A DNA stretch of 6,356 bases from an uncultured Porphyromonadaceae bacterium (GTDB taxonomy: Bacteria; Bacteroidota; Bacteroidia; Bacteroidales; Muribaculaceae), in NCBI GenBank assembly GCA_900549445.1, contig UROS01000138.1, positions 1 through 6,356 of the forward strand, given 5' to 3'. Shown one piece after another: positions 6,324 through 6,356 of the stretch (the first letter of the stretch is position 1; each line of letters begins with the position of its first letter). The position numbers were made by a program, and so were the translations under genes. Under the pieces are notes generated by a model that saw only the letters and a program-made list of their open reading frames with translations, was not told the origin of the DNA and did not search any database.

Positions 6324-6356
6324 CTGTCTCTTATACACATCTCCGAGCCCACGAGA
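6324..6356. other. Nextera transposase adapter remnant (non-genomic contamination)
   Basis: The final 33 bases begin CTGTCTCTTATACACATCT, the Tn5 mosaic end in reverse complement, and continue CCGAGCCCACGAGA, the Illumina Nextera read-2 adapter. All 33 bases agree with that known sequence. Translated, it gives the familiar artefact peptides MGSEMCIRDS (minus strand, GTG start at 6352) and CLLYTSPSPR (plus strand). Genomic sequence ends at about 6323. Confidence 0.97.

Noticed and set aside
5231..6352. 373-codon minus-strand ORF opposite the S4 and kinase genes
   Set aside because: It starts in Nextera adapter sequence (MGSEMCIRDS), runs antisense to two well-supported genes, and has a low-complexity Ser/Arg-rich end with no recognisable domain.
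6256..6356. Forward ORF start (MVGRVALLERTVYY...) after the kinase
   Set aside because: Only about 23 genomic codons before it runs into adapter (CLLYTSPSPR); no RBS, and the complementary strand is equally open, so it cannot be supported.

Overview
This is a metagenome-style contig from a Bacteroidota member, most likely order Bacteroidales; a Muribaculaceae-like gut organism is a guess from style, not proven. The signs are a textbook Bacteroidota promoter (TTTG, 19 nt, TAnnTTTG) ahead of rplY, little Shine-Dalgarno sequence before most starts, a long secreted repeat protein with a type IX-like C-terminal sorting domain, and a long two-domain bL25. All genes supported with confidence lie on the + strand.

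Region by region: (1) 1-3489 holds one large secreted or surface protein gene whose 5' end lies outside the window. One missing base near 1366-1380 splits it into two reading frames. The 3' half encodes a GLUG-type right-handed beta-helix with a strikingly regular 29-residue period, an Ig-like domain and a C-terminal sorting domain. (2) 3490-3684 holds a strong intrinsic terminator whose T-tract overlaps the -33 box of the rplY promoter, then a leader of about 90 nt with a possible hairpin. (3) 3685-4335 is rplY (bL25/Ctc), followed by a perfect 15-bp terminator hairpin placed almost directly against the start codon of pth. (4) 4405-6247 is a compact cluster: pth (peptidyl-tRNA hydrolase), an S4-domain Hsp15-like RNA-binding protein 5 nt later, and a BadF/BcrA-type sugar-kinase-like ATPase overlapping it by ATGA. 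(5) 6248-6323 is a short tail that may hold the end of a convergent minus-strand gene. (6) 6324-6356 is not genomic: it is Nextera transposase adapter sequence left on the contig end.

How the genes fit together: rplY, pth and the S4 gene are translation and ribosome-quality-control functions (5S rRNA binding, recycling of peptidyl-tRNA, binding of blocked 50S-nascent chain complexes). The kinase appears translationally coupled to the S4 gene, but its substrate is not defined by the sequence. The upstream surface protein is a separate transcription unit. I found no mobile element, CRISPR array, tRNA, rRNA or evident new defence or biosynthetic system. The most useful observations are the frameshift, the adapter tail with its artefact ORFs, and the regulatory architecture around rplY.
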